64,000 nt of DNA from Pseudoalteromonas espejiana DSM 9414. Its GTDB lineage: Bacteria; Pseudomonadota; Gammaproteobacteria; Enterobacterales; Alteromonadaceae. This document shows positions 17,735 to 24,779 of this stretch, piece by piece. Below the pieces are notes generated by a model, which was not told the DNA's origin, made no database searches, and saw nothing but the letters and a program-made list of their open reading frames with translations. The stretch is from contig NZ_CP011028.1 of assembly GCF_002221525.1 (NCBI RefSeq), forward strand, positions 1,127,001 to 1,191,000, given 5' to 3'. The position numbers were made by a program, and so were the translations under genes. Each line of letters starts with the position of its first letter. The first letter of the stretch is position 1.

Positions 17735-17968
17735 TCATTCCCCCTCAATCCAGCTGTTCAGGTTTTCAAAGTGCCACATTACTGTGCCGACGGGATCTTT
17801 TACCCAATGTACACCTTCAATGTATTTTCCTGCTTTTCTCCTGCCATCAAGCTGATCTCTAGTTAGACCTTTTAGAGCCTGAATTGCACGAGGGTGAACC
17901 CAGCCTAAATTAATTGTGAAGGGTGTATGTGTATCTTGTTCCATATAGCCTCTATGATTTTCATTCAT
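17735..17968 (-). CDS. Putative excisionase / recombination directionality factor
   Basis: A 77-residue protein resembling the small DUF1233-type excisionases. It has a short N-terminus, then a helix-turn-helix-like stretch GLTRDQLDGRRKAGKYIEG followed by HWVKDPVGTVMWHFENLNSWIEG, the pattern of a winged-helix Xis (helix, wing with basic residues, Trp-Ile end). Its stop codon overlaps an ATG (ATGA) just before the integrase start, so the two are probably cotranscribed. It would control the direction of integration versus excision. The assignment rests on size, position and motif. Confidence 0.65.
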   Translation of the reverse strand: MNENHRGYMEQDTHTPFTINLGWVHPRAIQALKGLTRDQLDGRRKAGKYIEGVHWVKDPVGTVMWHFENLNSWIEGE

Positions 17969-18120
17969 TTATTGTTCGAATCATTGGCATGATATAAAAA
18001 ATATTTTTTTCGGTTAATTGTTTCGTTTTTTTTGGAAATTACATATATAACAATGATTTAAATTTAACTTTGATTTTTATAAAAATATCTAACTGTTGAT
18101 TTTAAAGGTTTTTTAATGTA

Positions 18121-18160
18121 AAAAAAGAAACTTCGCTGCGTTAGCTCAGCACGAAATTTC
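18121..18160 (-). terminator. Probable terminator after the RepA-like gene
   Basis: Read on the minus strand, an imperfect stem (GAAATTTCGTGCTG with CGCAGCGAAGTTTC) is followed by seven T residues. The rest of 17969-18185 is AT-rich and holds no gene. Confidence 0.6.
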
Positions 18161-18185
18161 TTCAAAAATTTTAAATTTTTTAAGC

Positions 18186-19049
18186 TTATGCTATTTGCCG
18201 GAAAGGTGTGCCGTGCTCATCGGGGTGGAAAGTAAAATAGGTTGGTGCTTTTTCCGCATCACTCATACTTCGACCTTTGACGACTTCTAGCTTTCTAACC
18301 CCACAACCTTTCTTTTTATCAATAGAAAACTTCAGAGTGACATCGTTGATAATGTCAAAATCGACAGAGCCAAGTACAACTTCACCTTTAGTGAAATGAT
18401 TGATATAAATTACAGTAACCCCATGTGCCTTTAATAATAAGAATAATCTGATCAGCCCTGATATTTCATCGGCACTTGATATATTGCTACCAAAGGTGTT
18501 GGTTTTGAGGCTATCGATCACAACAACATCAAACTTAAGCATGTCTATGAAAAGTTGATCGTGCTCCTGGAGTTTACATAAGTCGGGCAGAAGCCCACCC
18601 GCAAACTCACGATTGATAATGCTGAAGTTGTCTTCAAATTGGCTTAACTGTTCGGTATCTAGTACGTTTAATATATTGTCAAACCTATGATTGACGTCAT
18701 CGACAGGTAGTTCACCATCGAGCAAAAGAACCTTCTTTGCTTGAGGTGCGTGTTCACCTAAAAACTGACCTCTAGTACATATAGCTGTGATCATTTTGTA
18801 TGTTAAAAAAGACTTACCACCACCTTGTGCCCCTGCTAGCTCCACAATATCACCTGTCTTGAAATACTTTCCGAATAGAGGGGTGCGATCAATCCCTTTA
18901 ATGTTTTTAAATTCTTTATACTTAATGGGATTGTTGGTGCCATAACCTAATGCTGCCTTAGCTTTTATTTTGACTGTATTTAACTGGTGTTTTATATAAC
19001 CGACACCTGCTTGAATAGTTTCGCCAAATAGTTCGAGTTGTTCGTTCAT
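18186..19049 (-). CDS. RepA-like RecA-fold ATPase (AAA_25 type)
   Basis: A 287-residue cytosolic P-loop protein. Walker A is GAQGGGKS at 73-80, Walker B is seen as FDVVVIDSLKT, and there is a further KVLLLDGELP strand. These features match the hexameric RepA helicase family of mobilizable plasmids such as RSF1010 (279 residues) and AAA_25 proteins of small integrative elements. It probably acts in replication or DNA unwinding of the excised element. The C-terminus (KLEVVKGRSMSDAEKAPTYF) also fits AAA_25 ATPases. AGGA lies eight bases before the ATG. It diverges from the relaxase candidate across the structured region. Confidence 0.75.
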   Translation of the reverse strand: MNEQLELFGETIQAGVGYIKHQLNTVKIKAKAALGYGTNNPIKYKEFKNIKGIDRTPLFGKYFKTGDIVELAGAQGGGKSFLTYKMITAICTRGQFLGEHAPQAKKVLLLDGELPVDDVNHRFDNILNVLDTEQLSQFEDNFSIINREFAGGLLPDLCKLQEHDQLFIDMLKFDVVVIDSLKTNTFGSNISSADEISGLIRLFLLLKAHGVTVIYINHFTKGEVVLGSVDFDIINDVTLKFSIDKKKGCGVRKLEVVKGRSMSDAEKAPTYFTFHPDEHGTPFRQIA

Positions 19050-19159
19050 TTGTTAGATTCCTAGTTTTAATGAAAAGAATCTCTACATAAGTAATCAACG
19101 AGCAAACTAACCGTTGTTATAAAAATTACTTCAGTCAAAGATGTTTTTGCTTGCTACGA

Positions 19160-19213
19160 ACCTACCTAAAAATACTTCTTTGCTCTTCGAGCAAAAAGTA
19201 TTTTTAGGTAGGT
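19160..19213. repeat. Long near-perfect inverted repeat
   Basis: The arms begin ACCTACCTAAAAATACTT and end AAGTATTTTTAGGTAGGT. The inner part TTTGCTC/GAGCAAA closes on a 3-base loop, with a one- or two-base bulge between the parts. About 24 pairs in total. No T run follows, so it is not a simple terminator. Confidence 0.8.
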
Positions 19214-19299
19214 ATCACTTGAAAAGTGAAGAAGTGCGTAACTCGCAGAGTTAAGCTTATAAAAGCCTTATCGTAAGATAAGCATCTAAAGGCGTGAGT

Positions 19300-19587
19300 A
19301 TGAAAATATCGAAGATGATTTTTATACGGAAGCATTTTGAAAAAATAAAAAAGCGCATCGTAGTCAGCCTCAAAGAGGATGCGGAGCAAATTGCTCTGTT
19401 CTCGCCCCGTAGTCTCTCTAGAGCGATTTGCTCCGCAACCGAAGGGCAGACGGATGCGCGTTGCTGTTTAATGTTATTGATGGAATCAATAGCGCAGTGG
19501 CGCTTGACGAGTCAAGCAGAGCAAGGAATAAAACAGTTATGTCATGAAATGATGAAGTCGAACTTTTGTTCGGTTGCCTTTCTTTGA
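19300..19587 (+). CDS. Possible small protein within the structured region
   Basis: An open frame of 95 codons starting at ATG 19300, seven bases after AAAGG (a GTG at 19294 is in frame). It is rich in Ser, Cys and basic residues and contains MLLMESIAQWRLTSQAEQG near its C-terminal half. I do not recognise a family. Several hairpins lie inside it, which is unusual for coding DNA, so it may be a chance frame over a structured region. It could also be a real conserved small gene of mobile elements. The stop overlaps the TGATTAC stem-loop. Confidence 0.3.
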   Translation: MKISKMIFIRKHFEKIKKRIVVSLKEDAEQIALFSPRSLSRAICSATEGQTDARCCLMLLMESIAQWRLTSQAEQGIKQLCHEMMKSNFCSVAFL

Positions 19588-19673
19588 TTACCTAACAGTA
19601 ATCAATCTCCAAGTCCTGCCTTAAGGTGTTTCGCTTGCCTTGAACCTAATTATTATTAAACAAGGAGAGTGAA

Positions 19674-20441
19674 ATGATACCAATAAATGAGAGAGGGATT
19701 CTCGCACGTTACATACAGTCGCCATCAACCCAAGCAAGGCATCAAGCCAAGTTGTATAGCTTGCTTGATTGGATCTATCGATTTGGGTTTACCTCACCAG
19801 CGGTACTTGAATCATTGTGGGGTGTTGATCGTTCAGTTGTGAATCGGCTATTACGTCGCTATGAACGTGAGGAGGTGATTGCTGAAGTCGCAACGTTTGC
19901 GTGCAGAGACAAGCGTGTGTTTTTACTCAGGCCCAAAGGGGTAAGGATGTTAGAGGCATTACACAACCAATCTCTCAAATATACAACTAAGAAGTCTACG
20001 CTTAATTTTAAAACATTGACTCATGATCTTATGCTTCAAGCTATTGTGGCAATAGGTGTTAAAGATGGGAGTTATGTCTTTTTTATTACAGAGAAAGAGC
20101 AAGAAAAGGAAAATTTAGGTAAGAAACGACGGTTTGATGCCATTGTATATGATGGGAATGATTTAACTGGCATAGAGGTTGAGGCAAGTGCTAAGACAAT
20201 TCCACATCGGTTGGATATATTAAAGCGCTACGAACAAGCAATTACCATTGAAAACCGCGTTAGCAAAATATTATGCTTTTCTCATAAGCGACGGTTCATA
20301 ACGGACACAGAGCGGGTTCATAACAAACTATTTGCTAAAGGCGAAAACGGTTTAGATAAGCAATTCTTTGATCAACATGTTAAGTATGTCTATAACAAGG
20401 AATTGATTTCTATTCTTTATCATAAATTCTGGCTGCATTAA
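19674..20441 (+). CDS. MOBC-like relaxase candidate (winged helix plus PD-(D/E)xK-like nuclease domain)
   Basis: A 255-residue protein. Residues ~25-75 form a winged-helix-like segment (LLDWIYRFGFTSPAVLESLW). Residues ~112-195 hold a nuclease-like pattern: H117-D118 in LTHDLMLQ, D155 in RRFDAIV, E168-x-E170 in GIEVEASAK, and K174. This order, and the length, resemble MobC of plasmid CloDF13 (243 residues, MOBC family) and Replic_Relax proteins. It would nick at an oriT to start transfer. I infer the function from motif order and context; no alignment was run. AAGGAGAG lies five bases before the ATG, and a strong terminator follows. Confidence 0.6.
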   Translation: MIPINERGILARYIQSPSTQARHQAKLYSLLDWIYRFGFTSPAVLESLWGVDRSVVNRLLRRYEREEVIAEVATFACRDKRVFLLRPKGVRMLEALHNQSLKYTTKKSTLNFKTLTHDLMLQAIVAIGVKDGSYVFFITEKEQEKENLGKKRRFDAIVYDGNDLTGIEVEASAKTIPHRLDILKRYEQAITIENRVSKILCFSHKRRFITDTERVHNKLFAKGENGLDKQFFDQHVKYVYNKELISILYHKFWLH

Positions 20442-20452
20442 GTAAATAGTAA

Positions 20453-20497
20453 AAACACTCAAGGCGCTATTATCAGCGCCTTGAGTGTTTCTTAAGT
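20453..20497. terminator. Terminator after the relaxase candidate
   Basis: A perfect 16-bp stem, AAACACTCAAGGCGCT with its complement, loop ATTATC. T-rich DNA follows. Confidence 0.9.
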
Positions 20498-20799
20498 CTT
20501 TTTTTCTATGTGAGACCACCTATGTACATGGTGAGATTTAAAGGGCATACCGCACTTTTAATCAGTATATTGCTGAGGTTTGCAGACCCAGCTTTAGTAA
20601 GCCACCACTATGTGATGGGACGCAGCTGCAATAGCCGCAGGTTTATTTCCAGTACAATTATAAATATGTTCTCGAATAGGTAATTATTGAATTTTTTACA
20701 TTAACTTTATAAAAATGTTTATCAACTAATATTTAAAGGCAGAGTAAAAGATGTTTGATTGTTTTTTGTTCGGGTAACAATATGTTTTTATTGGTGTTA
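20498..20799. other. Non-coding stretch inside the element
   Basis: About 300 bases with no convincing reading frame. The first half has higher GC than the second half. I see no repeat of the attachment site and no RNA gene that I recognise. Confidence 0.5.
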
Positions 20800-20827
20800 T
20801 TGACTTGGTTACATAAATACATATTAT
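20800..20827 (+). promoter_or_regulatory. Sigma-70-like promoter for the element's lipoprotein gene
   Basis: TTGACT, a 16-base spacer, then TATTAT, about 65 bases before the ATG at 20892. It gives the cargo gene its own transcription start. Confidence 0.55.
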
Positions 20828-20891
20828 GTAACCTTCGTTTATCGCTTGATGATTGAATGTTAAAACCAAAGAATATAAAAGGATTGTATTA

Positions 20892-21722
20892 ATGAAATTT
20901 AAGTTTTTACTTTGTACTGCTTTAATAGCAACAGCTGTAACTGGCTGTAAATCTACTGAAGAAAAAGAAGCCGATTTAGCTTTATTATCAACATGTAACC
21001 TAAATACTTATAAAAATTACCAGGAAATTGTTGCGAATAACCCACAAAAGCTTGCAAAGTTAACCCCACAATATACATATTTTAAAGGTAGCTCACTTCT
21101 ACCTTTTGGCTCTCGCGATAGTGCTGTCGATGAAGCAACGTTATATGTATGTAAGAAGAACTTCAAAAATGCATTAGCCATAGTGGATCGAGAAAAAACT
21201 TATTCTGCTCAAGAAAGAGCTATTGGTGGTGTGTATCATATATATAATTTAATGCCATTTGCATTAACTGATATAACAGAACAAGAGTTAGCATCACAAC
21301 TGGAAATTTGGTTGCCATCGAGTGATGCAAAATTTGCAGAAAAACATAGAGAATATTTATTAAATATTGCGAAAGATCAAAAGTTTTCTAAATTATCTCC
21401 AACGTTTGAAAAGTTGATTAAAAGTGTTGAAAGTCACAGCTTTAAAGGTATTAATCCAGGGTATCGCACTATGATGATGGATATGTCTTGGAAGAAGCAC
21501 TTAAAATTACATCAAGAGTTAGTTGATATTTATGTTCTATATAATGGAGAAAGTGCCGAGAAAAAGTTAGTTGCTTGGGTTAAATACCATAAATTAAGCT
21601 CTATAAAACTTGCAGCATACAAAGCTCTTATAGATCTTGAAAAGCATGAACGTGTTGAAGATCTTTTAACTAAAGAGTCGGATACAGGTCTGAAGAAACA
21701 AGTTGGTATGTTGTTAATTTAA
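20892..21722 (+). CDS. Hypothetical lipoprotein, element cargo
   Basis: A 276-residue protein with signal peptide MKFKFLLCTALIATAVTGC, where AVTG-C19 is the lipobox. The mature part is Lys/Glu-rich and largely helical, with repeated patterns that could be short TPR-like or HEAT-like helices (for example KLVAWVKYHKLSSIKLAAYK and ALIDLEKHERVEDLL). I do not recognise a family. ATG at 20892 has AAAAGGA before it; a longer frame starting at 20853 lacks a signal. Its lower GC and own promoter mark it as cargo. A surface-exclusion or phage-blocking role is possible but only a guess. Confidence 0.65.
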   Translation: MKFKFLLCTALIATAVTGCKSTEEKEADLALLSTCNLNTYKNYQEIVANNPQKLAKLTPQYTYFKGSSLLPFGSRDSAVDEATLYVCKKNFKNALAIVDREKTYSAQERAIGGVYHIYNLMPFALTDITEQELASQLEIWLPSSDAKFAEKHREYLLNIAKDQKFSKLSPTFEKLIKSVESHSFKGINPGYRTMMMDMSWKKHLKLHQELVDIYVLYNGESAEKKLVAWVKYHKLSSIKLAAYKALIDLEKHERVEDLLTKESDTGLKKQVGMLLI

Positions 21723-21775
21723 TAATAATTAAATTAGGGAAAGCTGCTATATTGGCAAATGATATTGCAGCTTTT

Positions 21776-21803
21776 AATAAAAAACGAGCCAATTTAGGCT
21801 CGT
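21776..21803 (-). terminator. Terminator of the 129-residue unknown gene
   Basis: On the minus strand ACGAGCC and GGCTCGT pair around TAAATT, followed by TTTTTTATT. It lies between convergent cargo genes. Confidence 0.75.
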
Positions 21804-21816
21804 TGTGGATGCGATG

Positions 21817-22206
21817 TTAATCGCTATGTTCAACAAAACTATGGAATGACTTCTCCCATTGGCTTTTAGCTGATTTAGAGAAAAAAGCTTCTTGATTCAA
21901 TAAGAAGACTTCTTTGAAAGCTGCTTCTAAAACGTGTTCTTTACAATAACCTTCAATATGCTTATGGAAAACGTGCATCACAATATCAATGTGTGCAACG
22001 TCGATATATTGTTGCTGAAGTGATGTTGGTAAAAGAGTTTGAAGTTGCTTGCTAATCGAAAAGCCATTAATGCCAAAACCTCCAAGGTGTAGATAAACCC
22101 CTTGTTTCGACTCAGCATCGAACGTCAACACTACACGCGCGTTATCTGCCCACATAGAACGAGATTGGCGCGAGTATGCTTTATAAAACTCAATTGTTGT
22201 ACTCAT
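21817..22206 (-). CDS. Hypothetical protein at the distal end of the element
   Basis: A 129-residue soluble protein of unknown family. It starts MSTTIEFYKAYSRQSRSMW, has a Gly-rich turn (HLGGFGINGF) and a His-rich helix (HIDIVMHVFHKHIEGYC). No signal peptide or membrane segment is seen. It lies between the lipoprotein and the right attachment repeat and is transcribed toward the lipoprotein gene, ending at a strong terminator. As the last gene before the attachment site it is in the usual cargo position. No function is assigned. Confidence 0.6.
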   Translation of the reverse strand: MSTTIEFYKAYSRQSRSMWADNARVVLTFDAESKQGVYLHLGGFGINGFSISKQLQTLLPTSLQQQYIDVAHIDIVMHVFHKHIEGYCKEHVLEAAFKEVFLLNQEAFFSKSAKSQWEKSFHSFVEHSD

Positions 22207-22436
22207 TATCGTTACTCATATTAATTGACCTATAAGTAACTAGGAGCGGCGTTAGGTAATAGTGTAGATTGTCATTACTTCATTTATCCATGATTATCTA
22301 AACTTAATAAATATGATAATTTAAAAATCAGTGTGGATCACTCTTGGATCATACTAATACCCTGATATACCCTAAAATACGCAGTTGAAGTATCATAACC
22401 CATGTATATTAAGGTATTTGAAGGTGGAGTGAATTT

Positions 22437-22462
22437 TCAAGTCCCCCCATCCGCACCAAATT
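22437..22462 (+). repeat. Attachment site, distal copy (26 bp)
   Basis: Exact copy of the tRNA-Leu 3' end (T-loop through CCA plus AAAT). It marks the right end of the element. The sequence left of it (ending GAGTGAATT) no longer matches the tRNA. Confidence 0.92.
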
Positions 22463-22465
22463 ATA

Positions 22466-22497
22466 AAACCAGTAGCAGCAATGTTACTGGTTTTTTA
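22466..22497 (+). terminator. Original tRNA-Leu terminator displaced by the element
   Basis: AAAACCAGTA and TACTGGTTTT pair around a 10-base loop, followed by T residues. It sits just beyond the distal attachment copy, where the tRNA transcript would have ended before insertion. Confidence 0.8.
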
Positions 22498-22608
22498 TGC
22501 CTATAGTTTTATTTGTTTGCTTTTTGTACTACTTCTGGCAGCTATGGATATGAGTTGTTTTAAATTAGCGTTATTTGTAAAAAAAACTAGAAAAATTACA
22601 AATTTAGT

Positions 22609-22635
22609 TAACACTTATGTGTAATAAGCCGATAA
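22609..22635 (+). promoter_or_regulatory. Sigma-28 (FliA)-like promoter of the chemoreceptor gene
   Basis: TAACACTT, 11 bases, then GCCGATAA. The -10 is a perfect match to the consensus TAAAGTTT-N11-GCCGATAA. It lies 31 bases before the ATG of a chemotaxis gene, as expected for the motility regulon. Confidence 0.8.
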
Positions 22636-22666
22636 TAGATTTAGACAATAAAATAAGGTATTTACA

Positions 22667-24292
22667 ATGGCTTCAGGCTTCTCTTTTCAAGATCTCAGCA
22701 TAAGTAAAAAAATACATGCGATTACGAGTATTGCTGTCGTTGCATTTTTAGTGATTGTTTTAATTAATTACTTCGCTATGAATGATAATAGAATTGCACT
22801 TGATGAAATGGAAAAATCATCCTACCAAGTTGTTAAACTTACATCCGCAAATGTTGGCATTTTAGAAAAGTTAGATGAGCTATACACTCAAGCTGTTACA
22901 TTCGGTGAACAGGACTTAGTAGAAAAGGCTGCACAAACATATAAATTGCTTGAGTCGAATATCATCGAAATTGAGAAAATTAATGCATCGTATATTCATA
23001 GCGATACCAAAGATCAATTAGCAAATTACGAAAAAATATCTTCAAGCATTGCTAATGGTATGGTGAATGGCACTGCAGATTTTAGTAAAATCCAGCAACA
23101 GGCTCAAAGAAAAACAGCACTATACAACGATGTACTAGAAAAGTTTAAAGCGGCTCAAATAAAAGCGGATGATCGCTTTTTTGAGTTGGTTGCAAGTACA
23201 AAAGAGCGCTCAGACTACGCGCTTACGCTTATGCTAGCAGTATCAATAATATCACTTATTTTACTTTTATTTATGGCTATATGGATAGCTAAGCGTATCG
23301 CTTCTTCTGCAAGTGATGCTGCTAACAATTTAAGTTTATTAGCCAATGGTAAAGGCTCATTGAGTACAAACTTAACGGTAAACTCAGAAGATGAAATTGG
23401 CCAAGTATCTATTAATTTTAATTCATTTATAGCAATCCTTAAAAAAACGGTTTTAGAGGTTATTGCCGTATGTGAGCCGCTAATGGAAAACTCTACACGT
23501 TTGGTGCAGGGGATGGAGCAAGCTGAACGCGCAACAACAAAACAAACAACCGAAGCTGAGGTTGTTAAGCAATCAATGGAAGAAATGAAGCAAAGCGTGG
23601 GTGATATCTCTCAGTCTGCAGCAAGTGCTTCAAATGCTGCGCAAACAGCAGAAAAAGAAGTAGAGCAAAGTAGAACGCAGGTTCAAATGTCTGTGACAGC
23701 ATCTCGAACTTTAAGTGATGAAATAAACCAAGCTGCATCAACTATTAATAAATTAGCAGATGACACAAAAAATGTATCTCAAATCCTTAATGTGATTACA
23801 TCTATTGCCGAGCAAACTAACCTATTGGCATTAAATGCGGCGATAGAGGCTGCTCGAGCGGGTGAGCATGGCCGAGGTTTTGCTGTTGTAGCTGATGAAG
23901 TTAGAGAGCTTGCATCGCGTACTGCGCATTCGACTAACGAAATTCGAGAGTTACTTAGCACCCTAACGGATGCTGCTAACGAATCTGTAACAGCTATGAC
24001 TTCGGCGCGAGATATGGCAACAGATAACGCAACAGCGGCTGAAAAGACCGGTATTTCTATAGAAAAAATTGCCGAACAAATGTTAGAGATTAACGGTATG
24101 AATTCGCAAATTGCTGCTGCTACAGAAGAGCAAACCTCTGTTGCTGCAATGGTGGTAGAAAACGTGACAAATATGCATGTGTCTTTCGAAGACACAATGG
24201 ATTCACTGACTGCGGTTAGGGATGTTGCTAAAAACTTACATTACCTTTCAGATAATCTGTTAGATGCTACCGCTAAGTTTAAAATTGAGTAA
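22667..24292 (+). CDS. Methyl-accepting chemotaxis protein
   Basis: A 541-residue transmembrane chemoreceptor. TM1 is at about 17-38, a helical periplasmic sensor runs to about 184, and TM2 is at about 185-208. It is followed by HAMP and the long coiled-coil signalling domain with the hairpin tip [20 protein letters not shown] and then [18 protein letters not shown], which contacts CheA and CheW. The sensor looks like a four-helix bundle. The ligand is unknown. A sigma-28-like promoter precedes it and a terminator follows, so it is a single-gene unit just outside the integrated element. Confidence 0.93.
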   Translation: MASGFSFQDLSISKKIHAITSIAVVAFLVIVLINYFAMNDNRIALDEMEKSSYQVVKLTSANVGILEKLDELYTQAVTFGEQDLVEKAAQTYKLLESNIIEIEKINASYIHSDTKDQLANYEKISSSIANGMVNGTADFSKIQQQAQRKTALYNDVLEKFKAAQIKADDRFFELVASTKERSDYALTLMLAVSIISLILLLFMAIWIAKRIASSASDAANNLSLLANGKGSLSTNLTVNSEDEIGQVSINFNSFIAILKKTVLEVIAVCEPLMENSTRLVQGMEQAERATTKQTTEAEVVKQSMEEMKQSVGDISQSAASASNAAQTAEKEVEQSRTQVQMSVTASRTLSDEINQAASTINKLADDTKNVSQILNVITSIAEQTNLLALNAAIEAARAGEHGRGFAVVADEVRELASRTAHSTNEIRELLSTLTDAANESVTAMTSARDMATDNATAAEKTGISIEKIAEQMLEINGMNSQIAAATEEQTSVAAMVVENVTNMHVSFEDTMDSLTAVRDVAKNLHYLSDNLLDATAKFKIE

Positions 24293-24312
24293 AATAAGCA
24301 AAGCGTAATTAT

Positions 24313-24341
24313 AAAAAAACCACCTATTCGGTGGTTTTTTT
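24313..24341. terminator. Terminator between the chemoreceptor and PstS-like genes
   Basis: AAAACCACC and GGTGGTTTT pair around TATTC, with A and T runs on both sides, so it can serve both convergent genes. Confidence 0.88.
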
Positions 24342-24359
24342 ATTACCTATTAATAGCAC

Positions 24360-24767
24360 TTAAAAAGTAGCTACCACTTTAACTTTATCAGTGGCTTTGC
24401 TGCTATCAATATAACCGATAGAGTCTGCATTAGCGGCTACAAAGTCTATAACAGCTTGGTCAGTATCAAACTTTTCAGGCGGTGTGCCTTTACCAGTAAA
24501 AACAAGTTTTGACCAATAAGCGTTTAATTGGCTACTTGATTTACCAACCACTTTAGAATTGAACTCATCGGCAATAGCTGTACCGTTTTGAGTTGCTGGG
24601 TTTACTTTATTACCGTTATCAAACGATTTAGCTTTTCCTAAATAAATTTTCTTTATAGTGTCAGCATCAAGAGCACTCGCATTACCAGGATTTACAATTA
24701 CAGCCACTTCAGCGAAAGCACCGAAAGAGCATATAGAAAGCGCGCTAGCTAGGATTAATTTTTTCAT
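24360..24767 (-). CDS. Small PstS-like phosphate-binding-family periplasmic protein
   Basis: A 135-residue exported protein (signal peptide MKKLILASALSICSFGAFA). The mature part resembles the N-terminal lobe of PstS-type substrate-binding proteins: VAVIVNPGNASALDADTIKKIYLGK, then FDNGNKVNPATQNG, YWSKLVFTGKG and IGYIDSS. Full PstS proteins are near 300 residues or more, so this is a one-lobe relative; whether it binds phosphate is unknown. ATG at 24767 lies six bases after GGAG. It follows the porin gene by 12 bases on the same strand, so they are an operon. Confidence 0.75.
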   Translation of the reverse strand: MKKLILASALSICSFGAFAEVAVIVNPGNASALDADTIKKIYLGKAKSFDNGNKVNPATQNGTAIADEFNSKVVGKSSSQLNAYWSKLVFTGKGTPPEKFDTDQAVIDFVAANADSIGYIDSSKATDKVKVVATF

Positions 24768-24779
24768 ATTCTGCTCCAA

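Larger units (their letters stand above)
19090..19660. other. Hairpin-dense region, candidate origin of transfer/replication or structured RNA
   Basis: Between the divergent ATPase and relaxase-candidate genes, at least eight stem-loops follow one another. They are a ~25-bp near-perfect one at 19160-19213; AACTCGCAGAGTT; CTTATCGTAAGATAAG; a 17-bp one whose arms begin GCGGAGCAAATTGCTCT; TATTGATGGAATCAATA; GCTTGACGAGTCAAGC; CGAACTTTTGTTCG; and TGATTACCTAACAGTAATCA. Placement beside a MOBC-like gene fits an oriT. A possible 95-residue reading frame overlaps part of it. Confidence 0.55.
16392..22462 (+). mobile_element. Small integrative (probably mobilizable) element in tRNA-Leu, about 6.05 kb
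   Basis: The element is bounded by 26-bp direct repeats of the tRNA 3' end. Gene order from the tRNA: terminator, tyrosine integrase (minus, frameshifted near its N-terminus), putative excisionase (minus), RepA-like RecA-fold ATPase (minus), hairpin-rich region, MOBC-like relaxase candidate (plus), lipoprotein (plus) and an unknown gene (minus). There are no capsid, tail or type IV secretion genes, so if it moves between cells it must borrow a conjugative system or a phage. An integrative mobilizable element is the best fit; a phage satellite is the alternative. Confidence 0.85.

Noticed and set aside
19090..19660. Retron-type ncRNA in the hairpin region
   Set aside because: No reverse transcriptase gene lies in or next to the element. 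The neighbours are a RepA-like ATPase and a MOBC-like protein.
20498..20799. Possible degraded gene between relaxase candidate and lipoprotein
   Set aside because: No frame or similarity could be recognised; recorded only as a non-coding stretch.
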